From the NCBI GenBank assembly GCA_902773835.1, contig CACYFZ010000002.1, forward strand, positions 102,488 to 166,487: a stretch of 64,000 nucleotides of DNA, in the 5' to 3' direction. The notes under the pieces were generated by a model. It was not told the origin of the DNA, did not search any database, and was given only the letters and a program-made list of their open reading frames with translations. The position numbers and the translations under genes are program-made. This document shows, one piece after another, positions 1 through 8,955 of this stretch. How positions within the stretch are numbered: the stretch's first letter is position 1; each line of letters opens with the position of its first letter. Origin of the DNA: an uncultured Eubacteriales bacterium. GTDB taxonomy: Bacteria; Bacillota; Clostridia; Peptostreptococcales; Anaerovoracaceae.

Positions 1-2
1 TG

Positions 3-890
3 GCTCCGGTAATGGACAATCCGCATTTCAAATTCGTAAAGATGGACATTGCTGATGCAGCTGCCATAGATAAACTCTTCGAAGAAGAGAAGTTTGATGT
101 GGTAGTAAACTTCGCAGCAGAGTCACATGTAGACAGATCCATCGAGGACCCGGGAATCTTCCTGAGAACCAACATCCTCGGTACACAGGTTCTGATGGAT
201 GCAGCAATAAAGTATGGAGTTAAGAGATTCCACCAGGTTGGAACAGACGAAGTATACGGAGACCTCCCTCTGGACAGACCTGATCTTTTCTTCGTAGAGA
301 CCATGCCACTTACGGCATCGAGCCCTTACTCGGCATCCAAAGCTTCTGCGGACCTTCTTGTAATGGCATACCACAGGACATACGGACTGCCTGTTACTAT
401 CAGCAGATGCTCCAACAACTACGGACCGTATCAGTTCCCTGAAAAACTTATACCTCTCATGATAGCCAACGCGCAGGCTGACAAACCTCTTCCTGTGTAT
501 GGCGAGGGGCTTAACGTCAGAGATTGGCTGTACGTAGAGGATCACTGCAGAGCGATCGATCTCATCCTTGAGAACGGTAGAGTCGGTGAGGTTTACAACA
601 TCGGAGGCCACAACGAAAAAGCGAATATTGAGGTTGTTAAGATTATTCTTGATCAGCTCGGTAAGCCTGAAAGTCTGATTACATATGTAACAGACAGAAA
701 GGGCCATGACCAAAGATATGCAATAGATCCGACCAAGATTCATGATGAGCTCGGATGGCTTCCTGAGACAAAGTTTGAAGACGGAATCAAGAAAACTATT
801 CAATGGTACATAGATAATGAAGACTGGTGGCAGAATATCATCAGCGGAGAGTATCAGCAGTACTACGAAAAGATGTACGGAAACAGATAA
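3..890 (+). CDS. rfbB: dTDP-glucose 4,6-dehydratase, 5' end cut by window edge
   Basis: Converts dTDP-glucose to dTDP-4-keto-6-deoxyglucose, the branch point for TDP-deoxysugars; a cytoplasmic NAD-dependent short-chain dehydrogenase/reductase. The frame is open to the left edge and lacks the N-terminal GxxGxxG nucleotide-binding loop, so the first roughly 50 residues lie outside the window. Visible are NFAAESHVDRS, the catalytic TDEVYGD, the YSASK Tyr-Lys pair, and the substrate-binding region SNNYGPYQFPEKLIPL. The next gene begins 14 bases downstream and uses the product, so the two form an operon. The ATG at 12 is internal, not the true start. Family assignment is firm. Confidence 0.95.
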   Translation, partial: APVMDNPHFKFVKMDIADAAAIDKLFEEEKFDVVVNFAAESHVDRSIEDPGIFLRTNILGTQVLMDAAIKYGVKRFHQVGTDEVYGDLPLDRPDLFFVETMPLTASSPYSASKASADLLVMAYHRTYGLPVTISRCSNNYGPYQFPEKLIPLMIANAQADKPLPVYGEGLNVRDWLYVEDHCRAIDLILENGRVGEVYNIGGHNEKANIEVVKIILDQLGKPESLITYVTDRKGHDQRYAIDPTKIHDELGWLPETKFEDGIKKTIQWYIDNEDWWQNIISGEYQQYYEKMYGNR

Positions 891-904
891 AGAAGGGAAC
901 AGAG

Positions 905-2035
905 ATGATTAACTTCAATGTGCCTCCTTATGTAGGCAAAGAAAAAGAATATATGTCAGAGGCCATAGACAATAAGAAAATCTGCGGTGACGGAGACTTT
1001 ACCAAGAAGTGCAATTCCTGGATAGAGGACAGAACCGGCACTGCGAAGGCGTTGCTGGTTACATCAGGATCCACAGCGCTCGACATGGCAGCTGTACTTT
1101 CGGAAGTGGGTCCGGGAGATGAGGTAATTCTTCCTTCCTACACATTTGTATCTACAGCCAACGCTTTTGTTCTCAGAGGTGCAACACTGGTATTTGTGGA
1201 TATCAGGCCGGATACCCAGAATATTGATGAGAAGCTTATCGAGGACGCCATCACCGATAAAACAAAAGTGATAGCACCTGTTCATTACGCCGGTGTAGGT
1301 TGCGAAATGGACACTATTATGGATATTGCAAAGCGCCATAATCTTATAGTCGTAGAAGATGCGGCTCAGGGCGTTATATCTACATATAAGGGCAGAGGCC
1401 TCGGAAGCATCGGAGACTACGGATGCTACAGCTTCCATGAGACGAAGAATTACAGCATGGGAGAAGGCGGAGCACTTCTCATAAATGACGAAGCCAAAGT
1501 AGACAGGGCTGAGATTATCAGAGAGAAGGGAACTGACAGAAGCAGATTCCTTAAAGGCATGGTAGATAAATACACTTGGGTGGATATGGGATCCTCATAT
1601 CTTCCGAGTGAACTCAATGCGGCATACCTCTATGCACAGCTGGAGAAGGCTGATGAGATAAATGAAAACAGAATGGCCGGCTGGAACGGATATTATGAGC
1701 AGCTCTCGGATTTGGCAGATGACGGAAGAATAGAACTACCTGTTATACCTGAGGAATGCGAGCACAATGCCCATATGTTCTACATTAAGACGAAGGACCT
1801 GGATGAGAGAGTCGCGCTTGCAAGCTTCCTGAAGGAAAACGGTGTAGGAACAGCCTTCCACTACGTGCCTCTTCACAGTGCGCCTGCGGGAGCCAAGTTC
1901 GGAAGATTCCACGGAGAGGACAAGTACACAACAAATACTTTTGAAAGGCTGCTCAGATTACCTATGTATTACGGTCTCGGGGCAGACGAAGTCGGATATG
2001 TATGTGAGAAGATAAAGGAGTTTTACTCGAAATGA
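905..2035 (+). CDS. wecE: dTDP-4-amino-4,6-dideoxygalactose transaminase
   Basis: A PLP-dependent sugar aminotransferase (DegT/DnrJ/EryC1 family, WecE/RffA type) expected to turn dTDP-4-keto-6-deoxyglucose into dTDP-Fuc4N. The Schiff-base lysine lies in FHETKNYSMGEGG, the WecE-type signature. SGSTALDM and VEDAAQG mark the cofactor site. I chose the ATG at 905, which follows GAAGGGAA at a normal distance and starts MINFNVPPY as in the family. The frame also opens at 827, but that extension runs inside rfbB. It overlaps the next gene by 4 bases (ATGA). The amino sugar probably enters a surface polymer built by the following genes. Confidence 0.9.
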   Translation: MINFNVPPYVGKEKEYMSEAIDNKKICGDGDFTKKCNSWIEDRTGTAKALLVTSGSTALDMAAVLSEVGPGDEVILPSYTFVSTANAFVLRGATLVFVDIRPDTQNIDEKLIEDAITDKTKVIAPVHYAGVGCEMDTIMDIAKRHNLIVVEDAAQGVISTYKGRGLGSIGDYGCYSFHETKNYSMGEGGALLINDEAKVDRAEIIREKGTDRSRFLKGMVDKYTWVDMGSSYLPSELNAAYLYAQLEKADEINENRMAGWNGYYEQLSDLADDGRIELPVIPEECEHNAHMFYIKTKDLDERVALASFLKENGVGTAFHYVPLHSAPAGAKFGRFHGEDKYTTNTFERLLRLPMYYGLGADEVGYVCEKIKEFYSK

Positions 2036-3258
2036 TGATTAAATATAACGGAACTGACAAGGTAAGTGTAAGCAAAGAAGACATTGAAAAGGCCTTAGCC
2101 ATAAGAGCTGAGCTCAAGGAAGACAAGGAAGATTATACGGGCTGGGTTAATTGGCCTTCCGAAATACCTGAAGAATGGATGTCCAAGATGGAGAGTGTCG
2201 CAGAAGATGTAAGAAAGAAGTGCGACAGACTCATTGTAATCGGCATCGGAGGCTCATACCTCGGAACGGCGGCTATTATTGACGCTCTCGGCGGATCTAA
2301 GCCGGGTTATCCTGAGGTGCTCTATGCAGGAAATAACATGAGCGGTCTTTACCATGCTCAGTTTAAAGAAGTAATAGATAATCACGATGTTTGTCTTTGC
2401 GTAGTATCAAAATCCGGCGGCACTATGGAAAGCCGTCTGGCGTTCAGCATTCTTAAAGACTGGATGTATGAAAAATACGGCAGAGAAGAGACTGCAAAAA
2501 GGATTGTTTCCATCACGGACCCGGCCAAAGGCATTCTCCGAGAAGAAACAGACAAAGAAGGCTATGCAGATTTCGAGATTCCGGGCAATATCGGCGGAAG
2601 ATACTCAGCCTTCACACCGGGCATTATGTTCCCTCTTGCAGTTGCAGGCGTAGATATAAGAGCACTTGTAGGAGGCGCTAAAACTATCAGCACAGATGAA
2701 TCTTTCTGGTCGGAAGGACTTAAATATGCTCTCACAAGATACGCTCTTTACGAAGCAGGAAAGACTGTTGAAGTATTTGAGTACTACGATCCTTCACTCA
2801 GACTTATAGGAGAGTGGTGCAAGCAGCTCTTCGGAGAGAGTGAGGGGAAAGACGGCAAGGGGATCTTCCCTGCATCTCTTACATTATCGACGGACCTTCA
2901 CTCAATGGGACAGTTCCTGCAGGCAGGAAACCAGATTTTCTTCGAGACTATTATCAACGTACTTAAGAGAAATGCCGACGTAAAGGTGCCTGAATCAGCA
3001 GGCCCTGAGCTGGCAGGAAGATCTTTAAATGATATAAATGCTATGGCAGTCAAGGGTGTTATGGCAGCGCACGCTAAAGCCGACATCCCGATGATAAGAT
3101 TGGACGTTGAAGAAATAAATGAAGAGGCACTGGGACAGTTGCTGTACTTTTTCATGATGACTGCAGCAGTTACCGGAAAGCTTATGGGAATAGATCCGTT
3201 CAATCAGCCGGGAGTAGAAGATTATAAACAGGAGATCAGAAATCTGCTCGGACAGTAA
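2032..3258 (+). CDS. pgi: glucose-6-phosphate isomerase
   Basis: Interconverts glucose 6-phosphate and fructose 6-phosphate. At 408 residues it is somewhat shorter than the usual ~450-residue bacterial enzyme. GIGGSYLG and SKSGGTMES are phosphate-binding loops, and NIGGRYSAFTPG is the PGI signature. The ATG at 2032 overlaps the wecE stop and has AAGGAG 11 bases upstream; an ATG at 2035 is an equal alternative. Its place in a polysaccharide operon suggests it also balances hexose phosphates for sugar-nucleotide synthesis. That role is inference. Confidence 0.93.
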   Translation: MMIKYNGTDKVSVSKEDIEKALAIRAELKEDKEDYTGWVNWPSEIPEEWMSKMESVAEDVRKKCDRLIVIGIGGSYLGTAAIIDALGGSKPGYPEVLYAGNNMSGLYHAQFKEVIDNHDVCLCVVSKSGGTMESRLAFSILKDWMYEKYGREETAKRIVSITDPAKGILREETDKEGYADFEIPGNIGGRYSAFTPGIMFPLAVAGVDIRALVGGAKTISTDESFWSEGLKYALTRYALYEAGKTVEVFEYYDPSLRLIGEWCKQLFGESEGKDGKGIFPASLTLSTDLHSMGQFLQAGNQIFFETIINVLKRNADVKVPESAGPELAGRSLNDINAMAVKGVMAAHAKADIPMIRLDVEEINEEALGQLLYFFMMTAAVTGKLMGIDPFNQPGVEDYKQEIRNLLGQ

Positions 3259-3278
3259 AGCCCGCAGGTATATAAAAA

Positions 3279-4478
3279 ATGGAAATAAACTTTTACCTCA
3301 GATATGTAATTATGGCTCTTGTGATAAGCGTGGGAGTGGCGGCGCTCACGACCCCGCTTAGTATACGAATTGCCAACATATGCGGAATAATCGATAAACC
3401 GAAGGATGCCAGAAGGGTTCATAAAAAACCTATTCCGAGATTCGGAGGCATGGGCATTTTCCTCGGTGCAACCGCAGCCATGATTATTCCCGCGGGAATG
3501 AATGAGCAGATAAAGATAGCGATGCTCGGCGGAATGCTTATGTACGGGCTCGGTGTAATAGACGATATTGTAGATATAAGGCCGATTACTAAGTTTATAG
3601 GGCAGTTCTTAATAGCCTCAATGGTATACAGTACCGGTATAAGAATCAGGTTCATAAGCAACTATTTCGGTTCAACGCATGTGGACTCACATGCCAATGT
3701 AATACTCGGTGCGGGCGTTGCGTATATATTTACGGTCATTTGGATAGTGGGAATAACAAACGCCGTAAACCTTATGGACGGACTCGACGGATTGGCAGCA
3801 GGCTCCACTGCAATAATGGCGCTATCGCTTGCCTATATAGCATATATACACGGAGCCCGGATCGGAGCCATGCCGGTGTGCATCGCTCTTGTTGCTGTCG
3901 CGGGAGGTTGCCTCGGCTTTCTTCCGTATAACTTCTCTCCTGCGAAAACATTCATGGGAGACGGAGGCGCCTTGTATCTCGGCTATATGATAGCGGTGCT
4001 ATCGGTAATTTCTCCGCTGAAGCGAGCTACGTTTATCGGTGCAATTGTTCCTATCATGACTTTGGCGGTTCCTATCTTCGATACGGGAATGGCCATGCTC
4101 AGAAGAACTCTGAAACATGAATCCATAATGAGTGCGGACAAAGGACATCTTCATCATCACCTGATGGCTGCCGGATTCGGACAGAGAAGATCGGTTCTCG
4201 TAATTTACGGAATCGTAGGCATCATGGGAATGGTTGCGGTTCTTATAAGCAGGGAGCTGTATAAAGATGCTGTATTCCTGGCACTTATAGCGTTCCTGTA
4301 TTTAAGCATCATAATGATTCCGAAGAGAAAAAAGAAAGGTATTAAAAGAATCATTACTCAAGACGTAATGGAACTTGAGAAAGAATATTTTGTGGAATAC
4401 CTGAATGCGGAAAGAGAGAGAAGAAAGATAGAACGCGGGGAAATAGAAGAAACCCAAAGCGATGAAAAGAGCGAATAG
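3279..4478 (+). CDS. tagO: Undecaprenyl-phosphate sugar-1-phosphate transferase (TagO/WecA type)
   Basis: A polytopic enzyme of the MraY/WecA/TagO family that moves GlcNAc-1-phosphate (or a similar sugar phosphate) onto undecaprenyl phosphate, starting wall teichoic acid or another lipid-linked polymer. The sequence shows about ten hydrophobic segments, VHKKPIPRFGG, the Mg-binding DDIVDI, NLMDGLDGLAAG, FMGDGGALYLG, and the WecA-subfamily histidine motif GHLHHHLM. These motifs distinguish it from MraY. The C-terminus is a charged cytoplasmic tail. It follows pgi by 20 bases and overlaps the next gene by 17. The exact sugar cannot be read from sequence. Confidence 0.88.
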   Translation: MEINFYLRYVIMALVISVGVAALTTPLSIRIANICGIIDKPKDARRVHKKPIPRFGGMGIFLGATAAMIIPAGMNEQIKIAMLGGMLMYGLGVIDDIVDIRPITKFIGQFLIASMVYSTGIRIRFISNYFGSTHVDSHANVILGAGVAYIFTVIWIVGITNAVNLMDGLDGLAAGSTAIMALSLAYIAYIHGARIGAMPVCIALVAVAGGCLGFLPYNFSPAKTFMGDGGALYLGYMIAVLSVISPLKRATFIGAIVPIMTLAVPIFDTGMAMLRRTLKHESIMSADKGHLHHHLMAAGFGQRRSVLVIYGIVGIMGMVAVLISRELYKDAVFLALIAFLYLSIIMIPKRKKKGIKRIITQDVMELEKEYFVEYLNAERERRKIERGEIEETQSDEKSE

Positions 4479-7179
4479 TTTAGAAATCGATAACAAAAAA
4501 ATATTCCTGCAGTATAGCGTGCTGTTTTGCATATTTACTGCAGGCATTTTTTGTGCGCTGATCATCTTCCAAAGAAGTTTTATGCAATTTCGAGACGCAT
4601 ATACCCAGGGAGTATTCAGACTGCTTGAACTGAGAAATCAGGCCGCAAGCATTGCAAAGGGCGAAGGTTTTTCTTTTTGGTCTTGGTACGAAGGAACCGG
4701 AATGGACGAGCCTCTGGATAATTTTATAGAACTAGGATTTTTCGCCGGAGCACTGTTTCCTCAGAAATATGTTGAACTCGGGCTGACCGTCGCGGCGCTA
4801 TTCAGAATGTATCTGGGCGGGATAGCGTTTATTCTTATGGGAAAAGAAGCCGGGCTCAGCAGAAGACAGAATCTAATCGGATCTCTTTTGTATGTTTTTT
4901 CTGCATGTTTTATAGGCATGGCCGTAAGACAGAGCGAGATGCTGCTGAATGCATATCTCTTTCCTCTGCTGGTTTGGACTGCAGAAAGAGTATACAAAAA
5001 TAAAAGTCCTCTGCAGTTTATTCTTGTTGTTGCATATTACACGGCGGTTGCAATTTACAATGCCTATATGTCTGCAATTGTCATCGTGATTTATATTCTC
5101 CTGAGATATTGGCATTATAATGACAGTTTCGACGGCAAAAAATATGCATCGACCATAGGGCGCTTTGTTCTGTACGGCGTAATCGGAATAATGCTTTCAG
5201 CATTTACATCAGTATTTTCGATAGTCACCATTCAGCGAGCATCTGCTGATAACTCGCTGGATCCGTTCGGAATCCTGTTTGATAAACACCAATATGCTGT
5301 CTTCGGAAAAATGATTCTCGGAAGTGCAACAACATATGACTATGATGACATAGGTATCCCAATTGCAATCCTCATGCTGCTTCCGGTAGCTGTGTCCAAG
5401 TGCAGCCGAAAGAAGACCAATGTTATCATGTTCATCATGCTTTTTGCTATGATGATGTTTCCGTTCTTTAACAGTATGTTCAACGGATTCAGTTACGTGT
5501 CATTCAGATGGTCATATATGCTGCTCTTATTTGCTGTATGGAGCGGAGTGGAGCAATTTGACATAACGGCATTGAGTGAGAAAAGAAATATAGCACTGGC
5601 ATTCATTGGGCTGTTTGCAGCAGGTGCATGGGCTGTAGGACCGTATCTGCTCGGAGAGACTTCGATCGGCCTTAGCGGAAAGTTCTTCTGGATGGTTCAA
5701 ATCATCGCAGGTTTATCGCTATTGCTTCTTTTCAACCATATAAGGAAAGCGGGAGAAATTAGTAAAAGAGCAACTCTGATAGTGCTGATTATCAGTTTTG
5801 TTTCGCTGTCTCTCGGATGGTCGGCCGGATTCTACGGAAACAGAAATAACTTTGCAGAAGTCGGGACGGTCCATAAGCAATTAGAAAAATCCACCCTGAG
5901 AGTTTCCGACCAAATTCAGGATGAAGGCTTTTACAGAGTAGATTCTGTTGATGGGATAAACAGGCACGCGGAGCTGAGGTTTCCCGCCAATGAAAACATT
6001 TGGTGGAAATCAAACAACTTGTTCATTTATAACAGCAGAATTCCGGAAACACTTACCGGCTTTAACGTCGAACTCGGGAACAGCTACGGATACGCCAGAC
6101 GTGTATATATGCTGTCCAACGAAAACAGGATGGGTCTGGATTACCTGTACGGTGTAAGATATTACCTTGGGAATGACACGAAAAAGAAAGGCTATAAAGA
6201 CTCGGATTACTATGTCGGTTACGGATTCGAGCCTGTAAAAGATATAGACGGAGTTAAGATATACAAGAACAAGTACGATGTCGGTCTCGGATTTGTATAC
6301 GACAAAGCGATTACAGAGGGAGATTTTGAAAAGCTGGACAGCCTCTACAAAGAACAGGCATTGATGCAAGCGGCGGTAGTTCCTGAAGATGAGATGGGAG
6401 ATACAGGAAATACTGTCATTACGGATGCCGACAAGCTGGAATATGACGTAAAAGATTTACCCTATGAAATCGCAAAGCAGGACGGTCTGACTGTTGAAGA
6501 AGGAAAGATAGAAGCAAAAAAAGAGGATGCAAGTATGACCATCCTTGCCAAAGATATTCCGGACTGCCAGTTGATGGTATCTTTCGATAATCTGTTAAGA
6601 AATGCCCGGGGGAATGAAAACGGCGGTTCCTATGAAATCTATGCAAGTGACGGAAAAGTAAAGAGAGAAGTTGAGGTTTTGAAAAGCCGTCAAGGTGTGG
6701 ATGATCTGGTGAATCACGATCTCAATATGGGACACCATAAAGGAAATGCTGAAATAAAAATTGTTTTCGAAAGAAAAGGAAACTACACATTCGACGGAAT
6801 TCATCTGTACGCAATGAGCACTTCCCTGTATGATAAGTATGCCGGGGAAGGTGCAGACAGAAGATTCAAGGTAAACGAATATGATGAGAGAAGCGTAAAA
6901 GGAACCGTTGACTCAGAAGAAGGAGGAATTCTTTTCCTTTCAATACCGGTTCACGCCGGCTGGGATGTTTACCTTGACGGAGAAAAAGTCGAGACAATAG
7001 ATGACTTAAATCTGACATTTACAGGTGCCTATGTTCCGGCAGGAAAGCATGATGTAGAGCTTAAATACAACAACAGATTTGTAAAGATCGGAAGTCTGAT
7101 AACGCTTTTCAGCGCTGTATGCTTAGTTTTGTTACTGCATAAGGAAAGACGGAATAAGGATAAGAAAGACCATCATTAG
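4462..7179 (+). CDS. YfhO-family integral membrane protein
   Basis: A 905-residue membrane protein resembling the YfhO family, whose members are linked to modification of surface polymers such as lipoteichoic acid. About twelve hydrophobic segments fill the N-terminal half (residues ~15-455). They are followed by a large hydrophilic, probably extracellular region (~460-870) and a last membrane segment near 880. The motif FWSWYEGTGMDEPLDNF in the first outside loop is typical of the family. The start overlaps tagO by 17 bases, indicating translational coupling. It may transfer a sugar from a lipid carrier made by the glycosyltransferase just downstream. That link is inference. Confidence 0.75.
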   Translation: MKRANSLEIDNKKIFLQYSVLFCIFTAGIFCALIIFQRSFMQFRDAYTQGVFRLLELRNQAASIAKGEGFSFWSWYEGTGMDEPLDNFIELGFFAGALFPQKYVELGLTVAALFRMYLGGIAFILMGKEAGLSRRQNLIGSLLYVFSACFIGMAVRQSEMLLNAYLFPLLVWTAERVYKNKSPLQFILVVAYYTAVAIYNAYMSAIVIVIYILLRYWHYNDSFDGKKYASTIGRFVLYGVIGIMLSAFTSVFSIVTIQRASADNSLDPFGILFDKHQYAVFGKMILGSATTYDYDDIGIPIAILMLLPVAVSKCSRKKTNVIMFIMLFAMMMFPFFNSMFNGFSYVSFRWSYMLLLFAVWSGVEQFDITALSEKRNIALAFIGLFAAGAWAVGPYLLGETSIGLSGKFFWMVQIIAGLSLLLLFNHIRKAGEISKRATLIVLIISFVSLSLGWSAGFYGNRNNFAEVGTVHKQLEKSTLRVSDQIQDEGFYRVDSVDGINRHAELRFPANENIWWKSNNLFIYNSRIPETLTGFNVELGNSYGYARRVYMLSNENRMGLDYLYGVRYYLGNDTKKKGYKDSDYYVGYGFEPVKDIDGVKIYKNKYDVGLGFVYDKAITEGDFEKLDSLYKEQALMQAAVVPEDEMGDTGNTVITDADKLEYDVKDLPYEIAKQDGLTVEEGKIEAKKEDASMTILAKDIPDCQLMVSFDNLLRNARGNENGGSYEIYASDGKVKREVEVLKSRQGVDDLVNHDLNMGHHKGNAEIKIVFERKGNYTFDGIHLYAMSTSLYDKYAGEGADRRFKVNEYDERSVKGTVDSEEGGILFLSIPVHAGWDVYLDGEKVETIDDLNLTFTGAYVPAGKHDVELKYNNRFVKIGSLITLFSAVCLVLLLHKERRNKDKKDHH

Positions 7180-7201
7180 ATTTTATAAGTTAGATATCAT
7201 T

Positions 7202-7210
7202 TGGTATAAT
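7202..7210 (+). promoter_or_regulatory. Extended -10 promoter for the glycosyltransferase operon
   Basis: TGGTATAAT is a perfect TATAAT box with an extended -10 TG element, 43 bases before the start codon. A weak -35 (TTTATA, 7182-7187) lies 17 bases upstream. It separates the YfhO gene from a new transcript. Confidence 0.55.
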
Positions 7211-7253
7211 TACTGTGTTTGAAAAAATGATATAAAAAAGGCGGGAGGCGTTA

Positions 7254-8195
7254 ATGCTCATTTCATTCGTGATACCCTGTTATTATTCCGAAAATACAAT
7301 CGGAAAAGAAGTTGAGGCAATCATAGACCAATTTAAGCAGCGAGAAGGATATGAATGCGAGTTCGTCCTTGTTAATGATGGATCAAAGGATGGCACTTTT
7401 AAGGTTATTAAAAATCTTTGTGATAAATATCCGTTTGTGAAAGGCATCAATTTGATGAGGGGCTTCGGACAGCACAATGCACAGATGGCGGGCCTTAATT
7501 ATACAAAAGGCGAATTCGTACTCGGTATGGATGATGATATGCAGACGCATCCTTCACAGGTGTTTAAGCTGATTGATAAGGCTCAGGAAGGCTACGATGT
7601 GGTATATGGCGAGTATCCTAAGTCGAAGAACGGCTTTTTTAAGAAATTGTCAAGTCAGTTCAACAAGTTCACTTCCAGAGTAATGCTCGATATGCCTAAA
7701 GAAATAGTTGCCACGAATTTTTGGATAATAAGCAGAAAAGTTCGCGATGAAGTTATTAAATACAGCAGTTTCAATCCTGTGCTGGATGCAATTTTCTACC
7801 AGGTCACCCATAATTTCGGGAGTGTAGAAGTGGAGCATCACAAAAGAGAATCCGGCAAATCCGGATATACATTCCGAAAATTGGTAAGACTGTGGCTCTC
7901 CTACTGGAACTATTCTGTCGTACCCCTTAGGATTTCCTTCTTTATCGGTGCGCTTTCTGCTACGTTCGGACTTGCTGTTACGATATGGCTGATTTACAAA
8001 AAAGTAACCGATCCGGCGTTACCTATGGGATGGGCATCCTCGCTTTGTCTGATGACATTGCTTTTCGGTGCCGTATTAATGGTACTTGGTGTTGTGGGTG
8101 AGTATTTGGGCAAAGCTATCCTCATTCTCAACAAGACACCTCAATATATAGTGAGAGAAGAATTAAACACAGAAGATAATTTGCAGGGTCAATAA
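7254..8195 (+). CDS. Polyprenyl-phosphate glycosyltransferase (GT2, GtrB/ArnC/DPM1-like)
   Basis: A family 2 glycosyltransferase that should load a sugar from a nucleotide donor onto a polyprenyl phosphate at the inner membrane face. The N-terminal GT-A domain has FVIPCYYSENTI, VNDGSKDGT, and the metal-binding MDDDMQTHPSQ. Two C-terminal hydrophobic segments (residues ~225-295) are the usual membrane anchor of the GtrB group. GGGAGG precedes the ATG by six bases. It is followed directly by two small SMR-type proteins. This makes a glycosyl-carrier synthase plus flippase unit like GtrB/GtrA or ArnC/ArnE/ArnF, with the upstream YfhO protein a possible final transferase. Confidence 0.87.
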   Translation: MLISFVIPCYYSENTIGKEVEAIIDQFKQREGYECEFVLVNDGSKDGTFKVIKNLCDKYPFVKGINLMRGFGQHNAQMAGLNYTKGEFVLGMDDDMQTHPSQVFKLIDKAQEGYDVVYGEYPKSKNGFFKKLSSQFNKFTSRVMLDMPKEIVATNFWIISRKVRDEVIKYSSFNPVLDAIFYQVTHNFGSVEVEHHKRESGKSGYTFRKLVRLWLSYWNYSVVPLRISFFIGALSATFGLAVTIWLIYKKVTDPALPMGWASSLCLMTLLFGAVLMVLGVVGEYLGKAILILNKTPQYIVREELNTEDNLQGQ

Positions 8196-8213
8196 GGAGC
8201 AGAGAAGCAGGTA

Positions 8214-8603
8214 ATGGATAAATTCAAATATTTTGCATATCTGCATCTATGCATACTGATTTTCTCCATGACGGAGATTTTTGGAAAGTTGGCGGCCAAC
8301 ACATACAAAGCAGAGGGAATGCACAGCGCCAAGTTGTACATATTCCTCTTTCTTATGTTGTTTGTGTGTGTGTTCTATGCCTTTTGCTGGCAGAAGATTA
8401 TCAAGCATTTCGAACTACACACGGCATATGCCAACAGAGCTATGTATTTGGTTTGGAGTCAGATATGGGCCTCGGTAATATTCTCTGAGGTAATTACGCC
8501 CAGAAATATCCTCGGCATGCTTATAGTAATGACGGGCGTCATTCTTGTCTCGACAGGAGATGCTGACAATGATGCCGAAAACAGAGCAGAGGAGGTGGCA
8601 TAA
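8214..8603 (+). CDS. Small multidrug-resistance/EamA-type membrane protein, ArnE-like half of a flippase pair
   Basis: A 129-residue protein with four hydrophobic segments and the SMR/EamA half-transporter layout. Its C-terminal GMLIVMTGVILVST resembles the last helix of that fold. It overlaps the next, similarly built gene by one base (TAATG), and the two probably form a heterodimer. Paired SMR proteins behind a polyprenyl-phosphate glycosyltransferase suggest a carrier-lipid flippase like ArnE/ArnF rather than a drug pump. The specific substrate is unknown. Confidence 0.7.
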   Translation: MDKFKYFAYLHLCILIFSMTEIFGKLAANTYKAEGMHSAKLYIFLFLMLFVCVFYAFCWQKIIKHFELHTAYANRAMYLVWSQIWASVIFSEVITPRNILGMLIVMTGVILVSTGDADNDAENRAEEVA

Positions 8604-8938
8604 TGCATCCGTATATGCTGATCCTCTTTGCAACAACTTTTTTCACGGCGCTTTCTCAGGTGCTGATGAAAATGAGTGCTCAGAAGGAGTACAAAAGCTG
8701 GATATATGAATATCTTAACTGGAGAGTTATCCTGGCGTACGGCATTGTGTTTGCTGTTTTAATGGTAAATACCTACGCCTATACCGAGGTGGAAATAAAG
8801 TACGCCTCAATCATTGATGCCTTCAGTTATGTAAACGTAATGATATTCTCATATTTGCTGCTCAAAGAGAAGTTTACAAAAAGACAATTAATAGGGAACC
8901 TTGTAATCATTGCGGGAATTCTGGTATATACAACATAA
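8603..8938 (+). CDS. SMR-type membrane protein, ArnF-like partner
   Basis: A 111-residue, four-helix protein of the small multidrug-resistance fold, beginning with a short helix that ends ALSQVLMKMSA. It continues with helices containing YAYTEVEIKYASIIDAFSYV, then a GNLVIIAGILVYTT helix. The start codon overlaps the stop of the preceding half-transporter. The two differ in sequence but share the fold, as in obligate heterodimeric SMR pairs. Its role as flippase partner comes from context. Confidence 0.7.
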   Translation: MHPYMLILFATTFFTALSQVLMKMSAQKEYKSWIYEYLNWRVILAYGIVFAVLMVNTYAYTEVEIKYASIIDAFSYVNVMIFSYLLLKEKFTKRQLIGNLVIIAGILVYTT

Positions 8939-8955
8939 GATGCGGGGGAAAAGAC

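Noticed and set aside
123..803. 226-codon antisense frame within rfbB
   Set aside because: A shadow of the dehydratase coding frame without start signals.
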